Source: Taishania pollutisoli
Lineage (GTDB): Bacteria; Bacteroidota; Bacteroidia; Flavobacteriales_D; Crocinitomicaceae
Assembly (NCBI RefSeq): GCF_014518315.1
Contig: NZ_JACVEL010000004.1
Span: 186,001-250,000, forward strand
DNA length: 64,000 bases
Direction: 5' to 3'
The notes below the pieces were generated by a model. That model was given only the letters and a program-made list of their open reading frames with translations. It did no database searches and was not told the DNA's origin. Shown piece after piece: positions 1-7,916 of the stretch (its first letter is position 1; each line of letters starts with the position of its first letter). The translations under genes and the position numbers were made by a program.

Positions 1-81
1 AAATCTGATTAAATTAAATGTTAATCTCATTGGAAACTATTCTTTTTTTCTTTAATTTCATCTGTACTATACTGTAACAAT

Positions 82-282
82 ATGAAGAACATTCGAAGGT
101 TTCAGCGGGTAACATTTGTCAGTTTTGTAGGCCTAAACTCCATTGTTTATACCGAAATGGCAGAGTTTCCCATCAACGAACAAGTGATCCTGATCATTTC
201 TGTCGTTGCCATTACAACAGGTCTGGTACTGCTTTCCTCCCTTTTTAGAAAAAAATCTACACGTAACCAACTCAACCCTTAG
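82..282 (+). CDS. possible small membrane protein
   Basis: A 66-residue frame with one hydrophobic stretch (about residues 35-55), a basic N-terminus and a basic tail after the membrane segment. It runs convergently into psd and overlaps its 3' end by 11 bases. I recognise no family. The hydrophobic segment followed by Arg/Lys-rich residues is coherent for a single-pass inner-membrane protein, but the frame is short and could be chance. Nothing about its job can be inferred. Confidence 0.35.
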   Translation: MKNIRRFQRVTFVSFVGLNSIVYTEMAEFPINEQVILIISVVAITTGLVLLSSLFRKKSTRNQLNP

Positions 283-943
283 ACAGTTCGCCGATTTTTG
301 TCAATTTTGACTTGACAACATCCCCGATCTTCACATTGATGGTTGCGTCCAACGGCAAAAACAAGTCGATGCGTGAACCGAATTTGATAAACCCGAATTC
401 TTCTCCGGTTGTCACGTGTTGGTTTTCTTTTACGTAATAACAAATTCTTCGCGCCATTGCTCCGGCAATCTGGCGAAACAATACCTCTTGCCCGTTGGCA
501 TGTTGTGTCACAAACGTAGACCGTTCGTTGTCCGTGCTGCTTTTCGGATGCCATGCTACCAGGAACAATCCTTTGTGGTATTTCACGTACTTGATGATTC
601 CCGAAATAGGGTTGTAATTCGCATGCACGTTCAAAGGTGACATAAAAATGGAAATCTGGATGCGCTTGTCCTTGAAATATTCTGTTTCTTCCACTTCTTC
701 AATCACAACGACTTTCCCGTCAGCCGGACATAAAATGTCAAATTCTCCGAACACCGCTTTTCTGTTCGGAATTCGGAAAAACTGGATGATGAGGTACAAT
801 AAGACCATCAATCCCAACGACAGGATAACGTACAACCACAACCAACCCAGGGTGCGGTACAAAAAGAAATTTCCAACTTGCAACAGAGTTACGGAAAGAA
901 ACCCGATCAGCATGATTAAATAACCTTCTCTATGAAATGTCAT
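272..943 (-). CDS. psd: phosphatidylserine decarboxylase proenzyme
   Basis: Converts phosphatidylserine to phosphatidylethanolamine, the last step of PE synthesis at the inner membrane. Two membrane segments (about residues 8-28 and 33-54) precede the decarboxylase domain. The SPLNVHANYNP stretch near 102-112 carries the conserved His, and KFGSRID places Gly189-Ser190 as the self-cleavage site that makes the pyruvoyl group. At 223 residues it is the short, membrane-anchored form common in Bacteroidota rather than the longer E. coli form. The start lies 4 bases past the cdsA stop, so the two form an operon in pathway order. ATG start. Confidence 0.95.
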   Translation of the reverse strand: MTFHREGYLIMLIGFLSVTLLQVGNFFLYRTLGWLWLYVILSLGLMVLLYLIIQFFRIPNRKAVFGEFDILCPADGKVVVIEEVEETEYFKDKRIQISIFMSPLNVHANYNPISGIIKYVKYHKGLFLVAWHPKSSTDNERSTFVTQHANGQEVLFRQIAGAMARRICYYVKENQHVTTGEEFGFIKFGSRIDLFLPLDATINVKIGDVVKSKLTKIGELSKG

Positions 944-947
944 ACTC

Positions 948-1766
948 TTAATTTAAATATACATACAACTGATGCCACATTACAAAGAACGGGATCGCAA
1001 AAAATGAAGCATCAAAACGATCTAAAATTCCACCATGTCCCGGCATGATGTTACCCGAGTCTTTTACACCCAGGCTGCGTTTGAATAAGGATTCCAGCAA
1101 ATCTCCATAGATGGCGGCCGGAACGATAAACAAGACCGATACAATCCAGAACAATTGCCTTTCCGGATCAAATAATGTGCTGAGTGCAAAAGCCATTAAC
1201 AGCGTGAAAAGAATTCCTCCGATGGTTCCCTCCCAGGTTTTTTTTGGTGAAATGCGCTCGAATAATTTTGTTTTTCCGAAAAACTTGCCGCTCAAAAAAG
1301 CAAACGTATCGTTGGTCCAGATCAGGAGAAACATTCCAGCCAGCAACGGAAAAGAATGCTGATCGGTTAAGTGAATTGAAATGGCTAACAATAATGGCAT
1401 GCAAACATACACAAAACCAAATAGCGATATGCCGATATTGATAAGTGGTTGTTCTTTCTTTCGCCAGAGTTCCGTGCTGCACCAGATAAATACCAGGCAG
1501 AAAATGACTTCATACGCCCAGGGAGCGTAAGCATATAACTTCAGAATATATAAGCTGCTGATGAGCAATGAAAATACGGTATTGAGTTGCCAGTTGATGG
1601 TAATGCTGTTTGCATGTTGCACGAGTTTTCCATATTCTGCAATTCCCAATGTTGTAAACAGAAACAGGATGCCAACTGTATAAACAGGATTTTCCAGGAA
1701 CAATGGTACAAGTATCAGGCTGATAAATACAGCTCCGGATAATGTCCTGACTAAAATATTGTTCAT
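948..1766 (-). CDS. cdsA: phosphatidate cytidylyltransferase
   Basis: Makes CDP-diacylglycerol from phosphatidate and CTP at the inner membrane, feeding psd downstream through phosphatidylserine synthase. It is a polytopic protein of 272 residues, normal for the family. The SPKKTWEG motif is at 173-180. The C-terminal family signature spans about 226-252 (SLFKR, KDSGN, then MPGHGGILDRFD) and is complete. First gene of the cdsA-psd operon. The upstream 265 bases hold a copy of the dispersed palindrome and separate it from a divergently transcribed methyltransferase gene. Confidence 0.97.
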   Translation of the reverse strand: MNNILVRTLSGAVFISLILVPLFLENPVYTVGILFLFTTLGIAEYGKLVQHANSITINWQLNTVFSLLISSLYILKLYAYAPWAYEVIFCLVFIWCSTELWRKKEQPLINIGISLFGFVYVCMPLLLAISIHLTDQHSFPLLAGMFLLIWTNDTFAFLSGKFFGKTKLFERISPKKTWEGTIGGILFTLLMAFALSTLFDPERQLFWIVSVLFIVPAAIYGDLLESLFKRSLGVKDSGNIMPGHGGILDRFDASFFAIPFFVMWHQLYVYLN

Positions 1767-1899
1767 TGTTACGAAGAAAATTTGTTGTAAAGATAATTGC
1801 TTCTGTGATTTTTATGGTATAAAGCAGGAAGAATGTTGAAAGTGCTATAGAAAGAACAGGGAGAAAATACAGTATTCGGGGACTTCTGGAAGTGATGTG

Positions 1900-1945
1900 C
1901 ATATTGTCATATAGTGATATCGCATTATTGCGATCTGACGATATG
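1900..1945. repeat. dispersed palindrome, copy A
   Basis: Core GATATCGCATTATTGCGATC at 1916-1935 with inner arms ATCGCA/TGCGAT. Outer arms CATATTGTCA (1900-1909) and TGACGATATG (1936-1945) also pair, so the whole unit can fold into one long hairpin interrupted by a few bases on the left side. It lies between the divergent starts of cdsA and the methyltransferase gene. Same family as copies at 17.8, 25.1, 41.3, 47.7 and 57.2 kb. Confidence 0.75.
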
Positions 1946-1995
1946 TGATTTATAGCATGGAATCGGATGTATGCTGAAGAGTCCGTTGATTTGCT

Positions 1996-2003
1996 TATAT
2001 TTG
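1996..2003 (+). promoter_or_regulatory. -7 box of the methyltransferase gene
   Basis: TATATTTG fits the Bacteroidota -7 consensus TAnnTTTG and lies 28 bases before the ATG at 2032. No clear TTG is seen 19-21 bases upstream, which is common in this phylum. Confidence 0.5.
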
Positions 2004-2031
2004 CACAGCAAAATTTTGACGCAGATTTTCC

Positions 2032-2799
2032 ATGAAAAAACTCTATAAATTTTTACTGAATAAATTACCGCGACCCCTGTTGATTCGCCTGAGTTATCCG
2101 TTTAAGAAACTAGCACCGCTGTTGTACAAAGGAAACAATGTTGAGTGTCCGGTTTGTGGAAAAAGTTATTCAAAATTCCTTTCCTACGGAGCACAAAACA
2201 GGGATAATGTTCTTTGCCCGGGAGATTTGACGCTGGAACGACACCGTTTGATGTGGTTGTACCTGCGTGATTTTTCCGATTTCTTTACAGCAGATCACCT
2301 GAAAGTGTTGCACATTGCACCGGAACAATGCTTTCACAAAAAATTTCAGGGACAAAAAAATTTAGACTATCTGACAGCCGACCTGGTTTCTCCGATTGCT
2401 GATCTGCACTTTGACCTGCATTCCATTCCGCTGGAAGACAATCGTTTTGATGTCGTATTCTGCAACCACGTTATGGAACATGTAGATGACCCCATTCAAT
2501 GCATGAAAGAATTGTACCGGGTAATGAAACCCGGTGGTTGGGCAATTATGCAGGTACCACAGGACATTAAGCGTACAGAAACATTTGAAGATAAAAATAT
2601 TACGTCTCCTGAGGACAGAGAAAAATACTATTGGCAGAAAGATCACTTGCGTTTGTTCGGACTGGATTACCCGCATTGGTTGGAGAAAGCAGGCTTCAGA
2701 TCTGAAGTATTTGATAAAGAAGCAAAGATTGGTGAGGAAAAAATCAATCGTTACCGTTTGATGAAAGGAGAAATACTTTACATTTTTCACAAAGACTAA
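2032..2799 (+). CDS. class I SAM-dependent methyltransferase with N-terminal Cys motif
   Basis: A Methyltransf_11-type protein of 255 residues. A CPVCGKSYS motif (Cys39, Cys42) plus Cys62 in VLCPGD suggests a small metal-binding knuckle ahead of the Rossmann fold. The SAM site is spread over VLHIAPE (92-98), the acidic end of the second strand, LEDNRFDVVFCNHVMEHV (134-151) and the RVMKPGG loop (163-169). The substrate is unknown; relatives often sit in polysaccharide or cell-surface loci. It is followed 12 bases later by the peroxidase gene, so the pair is probably cotranscribed from the TAnnTTTG box at 1996. Confidence 0.85.
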   Translation: MKKLYKFLLNKLPRPLLIRLSYPFKKLAPLLYKGNNVECPVCGKSYSKFLSYGAQNRDNVLCPGDLTLERHRLMWLYLRDFSDFFTADHLKVLHIAPEQCFHKKFQGQKNLDYLTADLVSPIADLHFDLHSIPLEDNRFDVVFCNHVMEHVDDPIQCMKELYRVMKPGGWAIMQVPQDIKRTETFEDKNITSPEDREKYYWQKDHLRLFGLDYPHWLEKAGFRSEVFDKEAKIGEEKINRYRLMKGEILYIFHKD

Positions 2800-2811
2800 G
2801 AATTCATCGGA

Positions 2812-3762
2812 ATGAAAGACAGATTGTTGGTTATACCGTTCATTGGAATTGCACTGGCGGTTATTTATTCGTGTTCACAGCAACCGGAAGTCGTTGTTGA
2901 AGAAGAAATCGATCGGGTAGAGGCAGAGCGTTTATTGGGACAGTTATTGTTCCACGAGCGCAGGTTATCAAAAGACAATACGGTTTCATGTGCTGCTTGC
3001 CACGTTGCTGAACTGGCGTTTACGGACGGAGTACCCAAATCTGCAGGAATTGAAGGAAGAACGGCTTTCCGGAATTCCCCAACCTTGTTCAACATGAAAG
3101 ATCAATCCTTGTTTATGTTCGACGGTGTGATTGAAACATTGGAAATTCAGGCACTAAGCCCGATCCAGGATCACAATGAGATGGGAAGTTCCATTGCAGA
3201 AATATTGGGCAAACTGAAAGAAGACAAAGTGTACAAAAAACAGGTGCACAAAGCCTATGGCCGCGATTTGGATGCACAAGCGATTACACAGAGCCTCGCA
3301 GCATTTCAGCGGACGCTGATTTCAACAAATGCACGATACGATTTGTACCTGAAAGATCCCGGACAGTATCCTTTGAATGAAGACGAACTGGCGGGAAAGA
3401 AACTTTTTACCGAAACGTTTAATTGCATTTCCTGTCATGCACAGCCGCATTTTACGAACGGAAAGCCGGAGAGCAACGGGATTCAACTAACAAAGGAAGA
3501 CTGGGGAAGATACCGTGCTACGGGGAAAGAGGAAGACAAAGGGAAGTTTAAAGTTCCGTCACTTCGCAATATCGCGATTACACATCCGTACATGCACGAC
3601 GGAAGATTTGCTACATTGGAAGAAGTACTCCGATTTTACGCCGGAAAAAAAGAAGCGCATGGATCGGAAGTGGTACGCGGGTATAAAATGACGACAGGTG
3701 AACAACGGCAAATTATTGCGTTTTTGAATACATTGACGGATACCGCTTTTATTGCACAATAA
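2812..3762 (+). CDS. di-haem cytochrome c peroxidase (MauG family), lipoprotein
   Basis: Periplasmic di-haem peroxidase, 316 residues, reducing H2O2 with electrons from small cytochromes or copper proteins. The signal peptide ends in a lipobox-like VIYSC (Cys21), so it is probably lipid-anchored. Haem 1 is CAACH at 60-64 and haem 2 is CISCH at 205-209. The AFTDG (69-73), RNSPTLFN (87-94), LRNIAITHPYMHDGRF (251-266) and EEVLRFY blocks are all typical of the family; Met261 is a candidate axial ligand. It needs a cytochrome c maturation system encoded elsewhere. Confidence 0.93.
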   Translation: MKDRLLVIPFIGIALAVIYSCSQQPEVVVEEEIDRVEAERLLGQLLFHERRLSKDNTVSCAACHVAELAFTDGVPKSAGIEGRTAFRNSPTLFNMKDQSLFMFDGVIETLEIQALSPIQDHNEMGSSIAEILGKLKEDKVYKKQVHKAYGRDLDAQAITQSLAAFQRTLISTNARYDLYLKDPGQYPLNEDELAGKKLFTETFNCISCHAQPHFTNGKPESNGIQLTKEDWGRYRATGKEEDKGKFKVPSLRNIAITHPYMHDGRFATLEEVLRFYAGKKEAHGSEVVRGYKMTTGEQRQIIAFLNTLTDTAFIAQ

Positions 3763-3798
3763 AAACCGTTTTCCAGATCCGGAAAGAAACAGGTGTCA

Positions 3799-6039
3799 TC
3801 ACCCGATCAACTTGTTGATTTTACCCGTATCACCTACGATCCAGACAATATCACCGGATTCAATCACCCAGTCAGATTCGGGATTGAGATAACGCACCTT
3901 ATTCCGCTCAATTCCAACGACCAGTCCCTTCACTTTTATTTTGATACCTGAATTCCGGATGGATTTCCCGATAAACGGAGAATTGTCCGTGATGGTAATG
4001 GCTTGAAGAGAAACATTGGGGTCATCAATGACAAAGTCGATGTGTCCCTTTGGCGCAATCAATCCTTGTATGTTGGCCAATTGCTCATCCGTACCGATTA
4101 CACTGATTTCATCGTACGGATAAATGTGCTCTTCTGCATTCGGAATCCGGATATTGTGGTTCCCGCGGTGGATACATGCGACATTTACTCCTGCTTGTTC
4201 CCGCCAACGCAGATCCTTCAGTTTTTTACCGATTACGGGTGAATTAGCAGGAACCTGAATGGTTGCAATGTGGGCATCCCAGGGTGCAAGTTCAGGAGCT
4301 GGACGATTGTCATTTTGCTGTTGAGCAGCAGCTTCAATTTCCCGGGCGTTCAGGTTGGTTTTAAAACGGTCTTCGATGACCCGGTAGAAACGCTGAATTT
4401 TCTTCCTGAAAATAATCAGGAATGCGAAAATGATGACGGTGGCTGTTGCTGCAACAATGTCTGAAAAGAAGATACGCAGCATGAAAATGACAAAAAATAC
4501 AGCCAGTCCCATCTTGACAAGGCTTACAAGGTAGACCAATCCTTTGTACCGGTCTTGTGACAGCAACCTGTTTCGCAGTTCAGAATGGTGGTTTCTGGCT
4601 ACCAACGCCCAAAGGAAAGGTGCCATCGCTGATAAGGTAATCAATGCCGTGGTAATGTTGGAGAGTTTAAATTCAAACCGCTCGGAAATAAAAGGCCGCA
4701 GGTAACGGGAAGAAGCAATGATAATGCTGATCAGGATGACAGAGTAAATAACAGAATTTGTCAGGGATACCTTGATTAATTTCTGCCAGTCTTTTGTTGC
4801 GGAAGCAGATTGAGCATTGAGTGTGTACTTGTTCAAGCGATCTCTGAGTTTCTCCGGCATTTTCCGGTCTACCCATTCGTAGATAGGAACGGAGGCCCGG
4901 ATCATGTAAGGAGTGGTCAAAGTTGTAATGGCAGAAACAGCAACCGCAATCGGGTAGAGAAATTCACTGATGACACCCAATGAAAGTCCGAGCGTTGCAA
5001 TGATGAATGAAAATTCACCGATTTGTGCCATACTCATTCCCGTTTGAATAGATGTTTTTAATGGTTGTCCGGATAGAAATGCGCCCATGGAAGTGAAAAA
5101 ACCTTTCACAAAAATGGTTACCAATGTCAGAATAACGATCGGAACAATGTATTCCAGCATCATGGACGGATTGATCAACATTCCTACGGAAACGAAAAAG
5201 ATAGTACCGAACAGGTCTTTTAAAGGTTTTACCAGGTGCTCGATCTTTTCTCCCTGTTTGGTTTCTGCTAATATAGATCCCATGATGAAAGCACCGAGTT
5301 CTTTTGAAAATCCGACCTCTACGGCAAGAACAACCATGAGTAAACACAAAGCCAGGGATACAATCAGCAGTGTTTCATCGTTCATCAGCTTTTTCGTGCG
5401 CTTGAGCATCGTGGGAATGAAGAAGATTCCGGCAATGAACCACAATACCAGGAAGAAAAGTAACTTTAGAATGGCCTGGAAAATATCTGCATTTTGGGCC
5501 TCACCGGAGCTGGTGGCAATGGTTGATAATAAAACCATCATGATAATGGCAATCAAATCTTCCACAATCAGCGTTCCGAATACAACCCCTACGAATTTCT
5601 CTGTTTTTAACCCCAATTCATCAAATGCGCGAATGATAATGGTTGTGGAAGACATGGCCAGCATTCCCCCCAAAAATAAACTATCCATGGTTGTCCAACC
5701 CAGAATAGACCCGATCACAAAACCGAAAAACCCGACCCCGATGATTTCCACCAGAGCAGTTACGGAGGCGGCTCCTCCGACTTTCCCCAGTTTTTTAAAG
5801 CTGAACTCCAACCCCAGACTAAACAATAAAAAGATCACCCCGATTTCTGACCAGATGTTGATATTACTGGTTTCTCTAACTGTGGGTAACAGATCAAAGT
5901 GAGGACTGATCAGAAACCCGGCCAGAATATAACCGAGTACAAGCGGTTGTTTTAATTTTTTGAAGATAAGCGTTACTACCCCTCCTGCGGAGAGAATCAA
6001 CGCCAGGTCAACAATCAAGTTTGGTAAATGATGCCCCAT
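3799..6039 (-). CDS. CPA2-family cation:proton antiporter with two C-terminal RCK_C domains
   Basis: A KefB/CPA2-type monovalent cation/H+ antiporter of about 746 residues. The N-terminal 380 or so residues hold the antiporter fold, with GYILAGFLISP, FSLGLEFSFKKL and FSKELGAFIMGSILAET motifs. A linker and two or three further membrane helices follow, then two TrkA-C (RCK_C) domains in tandem, each with a PVIGK / PFIGKSIR block and an aspartate before WIVG or VIGT. The nucleotide-binding RCK_N domain of classical KefB/C is missing. The frame can be extended to a TTG at 6057, but the first ATG is at 6039 and a -7 box (TATTTTTG) overlaps the TTG, so 6039 is chosen. The transported ion (K+ or Na+) is not decided by the sequence. 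Confidence 0.9.
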   Translation of the reverse strand: MGHHLPNLIVDLALILSAGGVVTLIFKKLKQPLVLGYILAGFLISPHFDLLPTVRETSNINIWSEIGVIFLLFSLGLEFSFKKLGKVGGAASVTALVEIIGVGFFGFVIGSILGWTTMDSLFLGGMLAMSSTTIIIRAFDELGLKTEKFVGVVFGTLIVEDLIAIIMMVLLSTIATSSGEAQNADIFQAILKLLFFLVLWFIAGIFFIPTMLKRTKKLMNDETLLIVSLALCLLMVVLAVEVGFSKELGAFIMGSILAETKQGEKIEHLVKPLKDLFGTIFFVSVGMLINPSMMLEYIVPIVILTLVTIFVKGFFTSMGAFLSGQPLKTSIQTGMSMAQIGEFSFIIATLGLSLGVISEFLYPIAVAVSAITTLTTPYMIRASVPIYEWVDRKMPEKLRDRLNKYTLNAQSASATKDWQKLIKVSLTNSVIYSVILISIIIASSRYLRPFISERFEFKLSNITTALITLSAMAPFLWALVARNHHSELRNRLLSQDRYKGLVYLVSLVKMGLAVFFVIFMLRIFFSDIVAATATVIIFAFLIIFRKKIQRFYRVIEDRFKTNLNAREIEAAAQQQNDNRPAPELAPWDAHIATIQVPANSPVIGKKLKDLRWREQAGVNVACIHRGNHNIRIPNAEEHIYPYDEISVIGTDEQLANIQGLIAPKGHIDFVIDDPNVSLQAITITDNSPFIGKSIRNSGIKIKVKGLVVGIERNKVRYLNPESDWVIESGDIVWIVGDTGKINKLIG

Positions 6040-6054
6040 AATTCGATGTTGTCG

Positions 6055-6062
6055 CAAAAATA
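6055..6062 (-). promoter_or_regulatory. -7 box of the antiporter gene
   Basis: TATTTTTG on the minus strand matches TAnnTTTG and would start transcription about 9 bases before the ATG at 6039. It argues against the TTG start and shows that the antiporter need not be read from the cassettes further upstream. Confidence 0.5.
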
Positions 6063-6118
6063 ATGAAAATAACTGAAAAAATGGTCCGGAGAATTCAAAA
6101 ACCGTACAACTATAAATT

Positions 6119-6280
6119 ATAAAAGGGAGAACTGCTGCTCTCCCTTTTACATTAACCTAAACTACTACTACTACTTATGAAAACTAACTCTTACTACTAC
6201 TATTTAATCCTACTCAAAATCTGTGCCAAATTGCTCACCTTTTTCTTTCGGTTGTGTGATTGATTCACATTACAAATGTA
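6119..6280 (-). ncRNA. candidate small RNA cassette 1
   Basis: Read on the minus strand: a -7 box TACATTTG (6280-6273), about 145 bases of non-coding sequence, a conserved stretch ending in GTAGTTTAGGTTA (about 6175-6154), then a hairpin AAAAGGGAGA/TCTCCCTTTT (6121-6147). The conserved stretch recurs almost unchanged at 6472-6504 and in weaker form at 9246-9285, always directly ahead of a terminator hairpin. No coding frame of note is present. It could be an independent sRNA or a leader for the antiporter gene 80 bases downstream. Confidence 0.4.
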
Positions 6281-6429
6281 TAACTTTTTTCTATGCATGC
6301 ATATTAATTAACATTCTTTAAGAAGTGTTTAACAAATTATTAGCAACTCCTCTTCTTCTAAAACGAAAAAGAGGCTGAAATATTGTGTTTACAGGAAATA
6401 ATTGATTTTTTGTGATTAGAATTGCCCTA

Positions 6430-6515
6430 AATACAAAAGAGAGAATCAAAATGGACTCTCTCTTTTGTATAACCTAAACTACTACTTATGAAAACTAACT
6501 CTTGGTACAAAGATA
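6430..6515 (-). ncRNA. candidate small RNA cassette 2
   Basis: Minus strand: -7 box TATCTTTG (6515-6508), then immediately the conserved GAGTTAGTTTTCATAAG and GTAGTTTAGGTTA stretch, then a strong hairpin ACAAAAGAGAGAGTC/GATTCTCTCTTTTGT (6433-6470). The predicted transcript is only about 70 bases, nearly all of it the shared element plus terminator. This is the most compact copy and the best case for an independent small RNA. The 776-base region around cassettes 1 and 2 holds no convincing gene. Confidence 0.45.
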
Positions 6516-6834
6516 CAGCGTTTTTACGTATAGGGCAGATTTTTTTTCTTAAAAAAACGTTAATTTTAGATGTATCCGTTAATAAGCCCGATCAACGGGT
6601 TTTTTAGATAGGTTGAAAACGAATTGGGGATCGGCAAACAAACCGAGAGTTGCTCTGTGTCACGATGAATCCTTTACATACAATCCCAATGTATCTTTTA
6701 TGTGTATGTGCTATGAGCTTCATTGTTTCTTTTTTATCCGGGGTAAAAATGATCATTCGATTTTTAGAACAAAACCTATTTTAATTACTTTTGACAGCGT
6801 CATGTCTTTTTGACAGTGATATGACAACACAACA

Positions 6835-7914
6835 ATGAGTCGAGATTATAAAACAATTTACATTCTTTCTCCATACCCGCACGGAACAGCTCCTTCCCAG
6901 CGATTTCGTTATGAGCAATACCTTGACAGTTTAAAACAAGAAGGGTTTTCAATTGAAGAATATGCATTTATCAGCCGCAAAGGATGGGAATTGTTGTATC
7001 AAAAAGGACAGTTTCATAAAAAAGCACTGACCATGCTGGGTGGATGCTGGAGACGATTTTTACTGTTGTTTAAGTTGAAACGGGCCGCTTTTGTGTTCGT
7101 TCATCGTGAAATGGCACAGTTCGGACCACCGGTATTTGAATGGATTGCGGCTAAACTATTGCGTGTCCGTTATATCTATGATTTTGATGATGCGATCTGG
7201 CTTCCGAATTATTCCGATTCCAATGCCCATGTTCACCGGATCAAATGTTATTGGAAAGTACCCTATTGCATTCGCTGGGCTTCTAAAGTAACCGTCGGGA
7301 ATGATTACCTGGCAGCGTATGCGGGGAAATACAACAAGAATGTTGTGGTCATTCCGACAACCATTGATATGGAGAATCACCACAACCAAACAACCGATTT
7401 TCAAAATGAAAAAATAACGATCGGGTGGACAGGAACACACTCAACGATCAGGTATATCGACGATATTATCCCTGCCTTGCAACGGCTTGAGCATGAATTT
7501 GACTTTGATTTTGTTGTCATTTCCAACAAGAAACCGGAATTGGAATTGCGGTCGCTGGTCTACAAAGCGTGGAATAAAGCAACAGAAATTGAAGATTTAT
7601 CTGAATTTTCAATCGGAGTGATGCCACTTCGGGAAGACCAGTGGTCGAACGGAAAGTGTGGATTCAAAGCATTGCAATACATGTCATTGGGTATTCCGAG
7701 TGTTATTGCACCAGTGGGGGTCAATACGGAAATTGTACAAAACGGGGAGAACGGATTTTTGGCTGCCACAACAGATGAAGTGTATGCTGCTTTGAAAGCG
7801 TTGATACTCGATGGCGAACTTCGAAAAACAATCGGGTTAAACGGACAGGAGACAGTAAGAAATCGTTATTCTACAACGGCAAACCTTCACAAGTACATCG
7901 AAATTTTTAGCTGA
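6835..7914 (+). CDS. glycosyltransferase, GT4-like
   Basis: A GT-B fold glycosyltransferase of 359 residues. The N-terminus carries YILSPYPHGTAPSQRFRYEQY, the pattern of GT4-type enzymes that begins with a donor-side loop. YDFDDAIW near 115-122 and the C-terminal donor site ESIG-like block (FKALQYMSLGIPSVIAPVGVNTEIVQNGENGFLA, about 278-311) support the call. Substrates are unknown; it probably extends a cell-surface or exopolysaccharide. It stands alone: the next gene is on the opposite strand and ends 2 bases away. Confidence 0.88.
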   Translation: MSRDYKTIYILSPYPHGTAPSQRFRYEQYLDSLKQEGFSIEEYAFISRKGWELLYQKGQFHKKALTMLGGCWRRFLLLFKLKRAAFVFVHREMAQFGPPVFEWIAAKLLRVRYIYDFDDAIWLPNYSDSNAHVHRIKCYWKVPYCIRWASKVTVGNDYLAAYAGKYNKNVVVIPTTIDMENHHNQTTDFQNEKITIGWTGTHSTIRYIDDIIPALQRLEHEFDFDFVVISNKKPELELRSLVYKAWNKATEIEDLSEFSIGVMPLREDQWSNGKCGFKALQYMSLGIPSVIAPVGVNTEIVQNGENGFLAATTDEVYAALKALILDGELRKTIGLNGQETVRNRYSTTANLHKYIEIFS

Positions 7915-7916
7915 GT

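Larger units (their letters stand above)
6040..6834. other. long intergenic region between the antiporter and glycosyltransferase genes
   Basis: About 795 bases, AT-rich. It holds the antiporter promoter, the two minus-strand cassettes with near-identical elements, and a plus-strand hairpin CCCG-atcaa-CGGG followed by TTTTTT (6588-6606) that looks like an intrinsic terminator with no gene before it. A 66-codon plus-strand frame at 6613-6813 has no coding character. Confidence 0.6.

Noticed and set aside
1429..1446. AGCGATATGCCGATATTG in cdsA as a palindrome copy
   Set aside because: Lacks the paired left arm; compatible with ordinary coding for INIGIS.
1510..1902. 130-residue minus-strand frame overlapping the start of cdsA
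   Set aside because: Most of it is cdsA read in another frame, and the remainder has no domain or signal that stands up.
5087..5902. 271-residue plus-strand frame inside the antiporter gene
   Set aside because: Antisense shadow of a strongly supported gene; Ser/Thr/Pro/Met-rich composition typical of reverse-complement reading.
6177..6266. Plus-strand leader-peptide frame starting MKTNSYYYY within cassette 1, and a similar one in cassette 2
   Set aside because: They share only the first five residues because of the conserved non-coding stretch. Box and terminator orientation point to the minus strand.
6613..6813. 66-residue plus-strand frame before the glycosyltransferase
   Set aside because: No family, signal peptide or promoter; composition is not coding-like.
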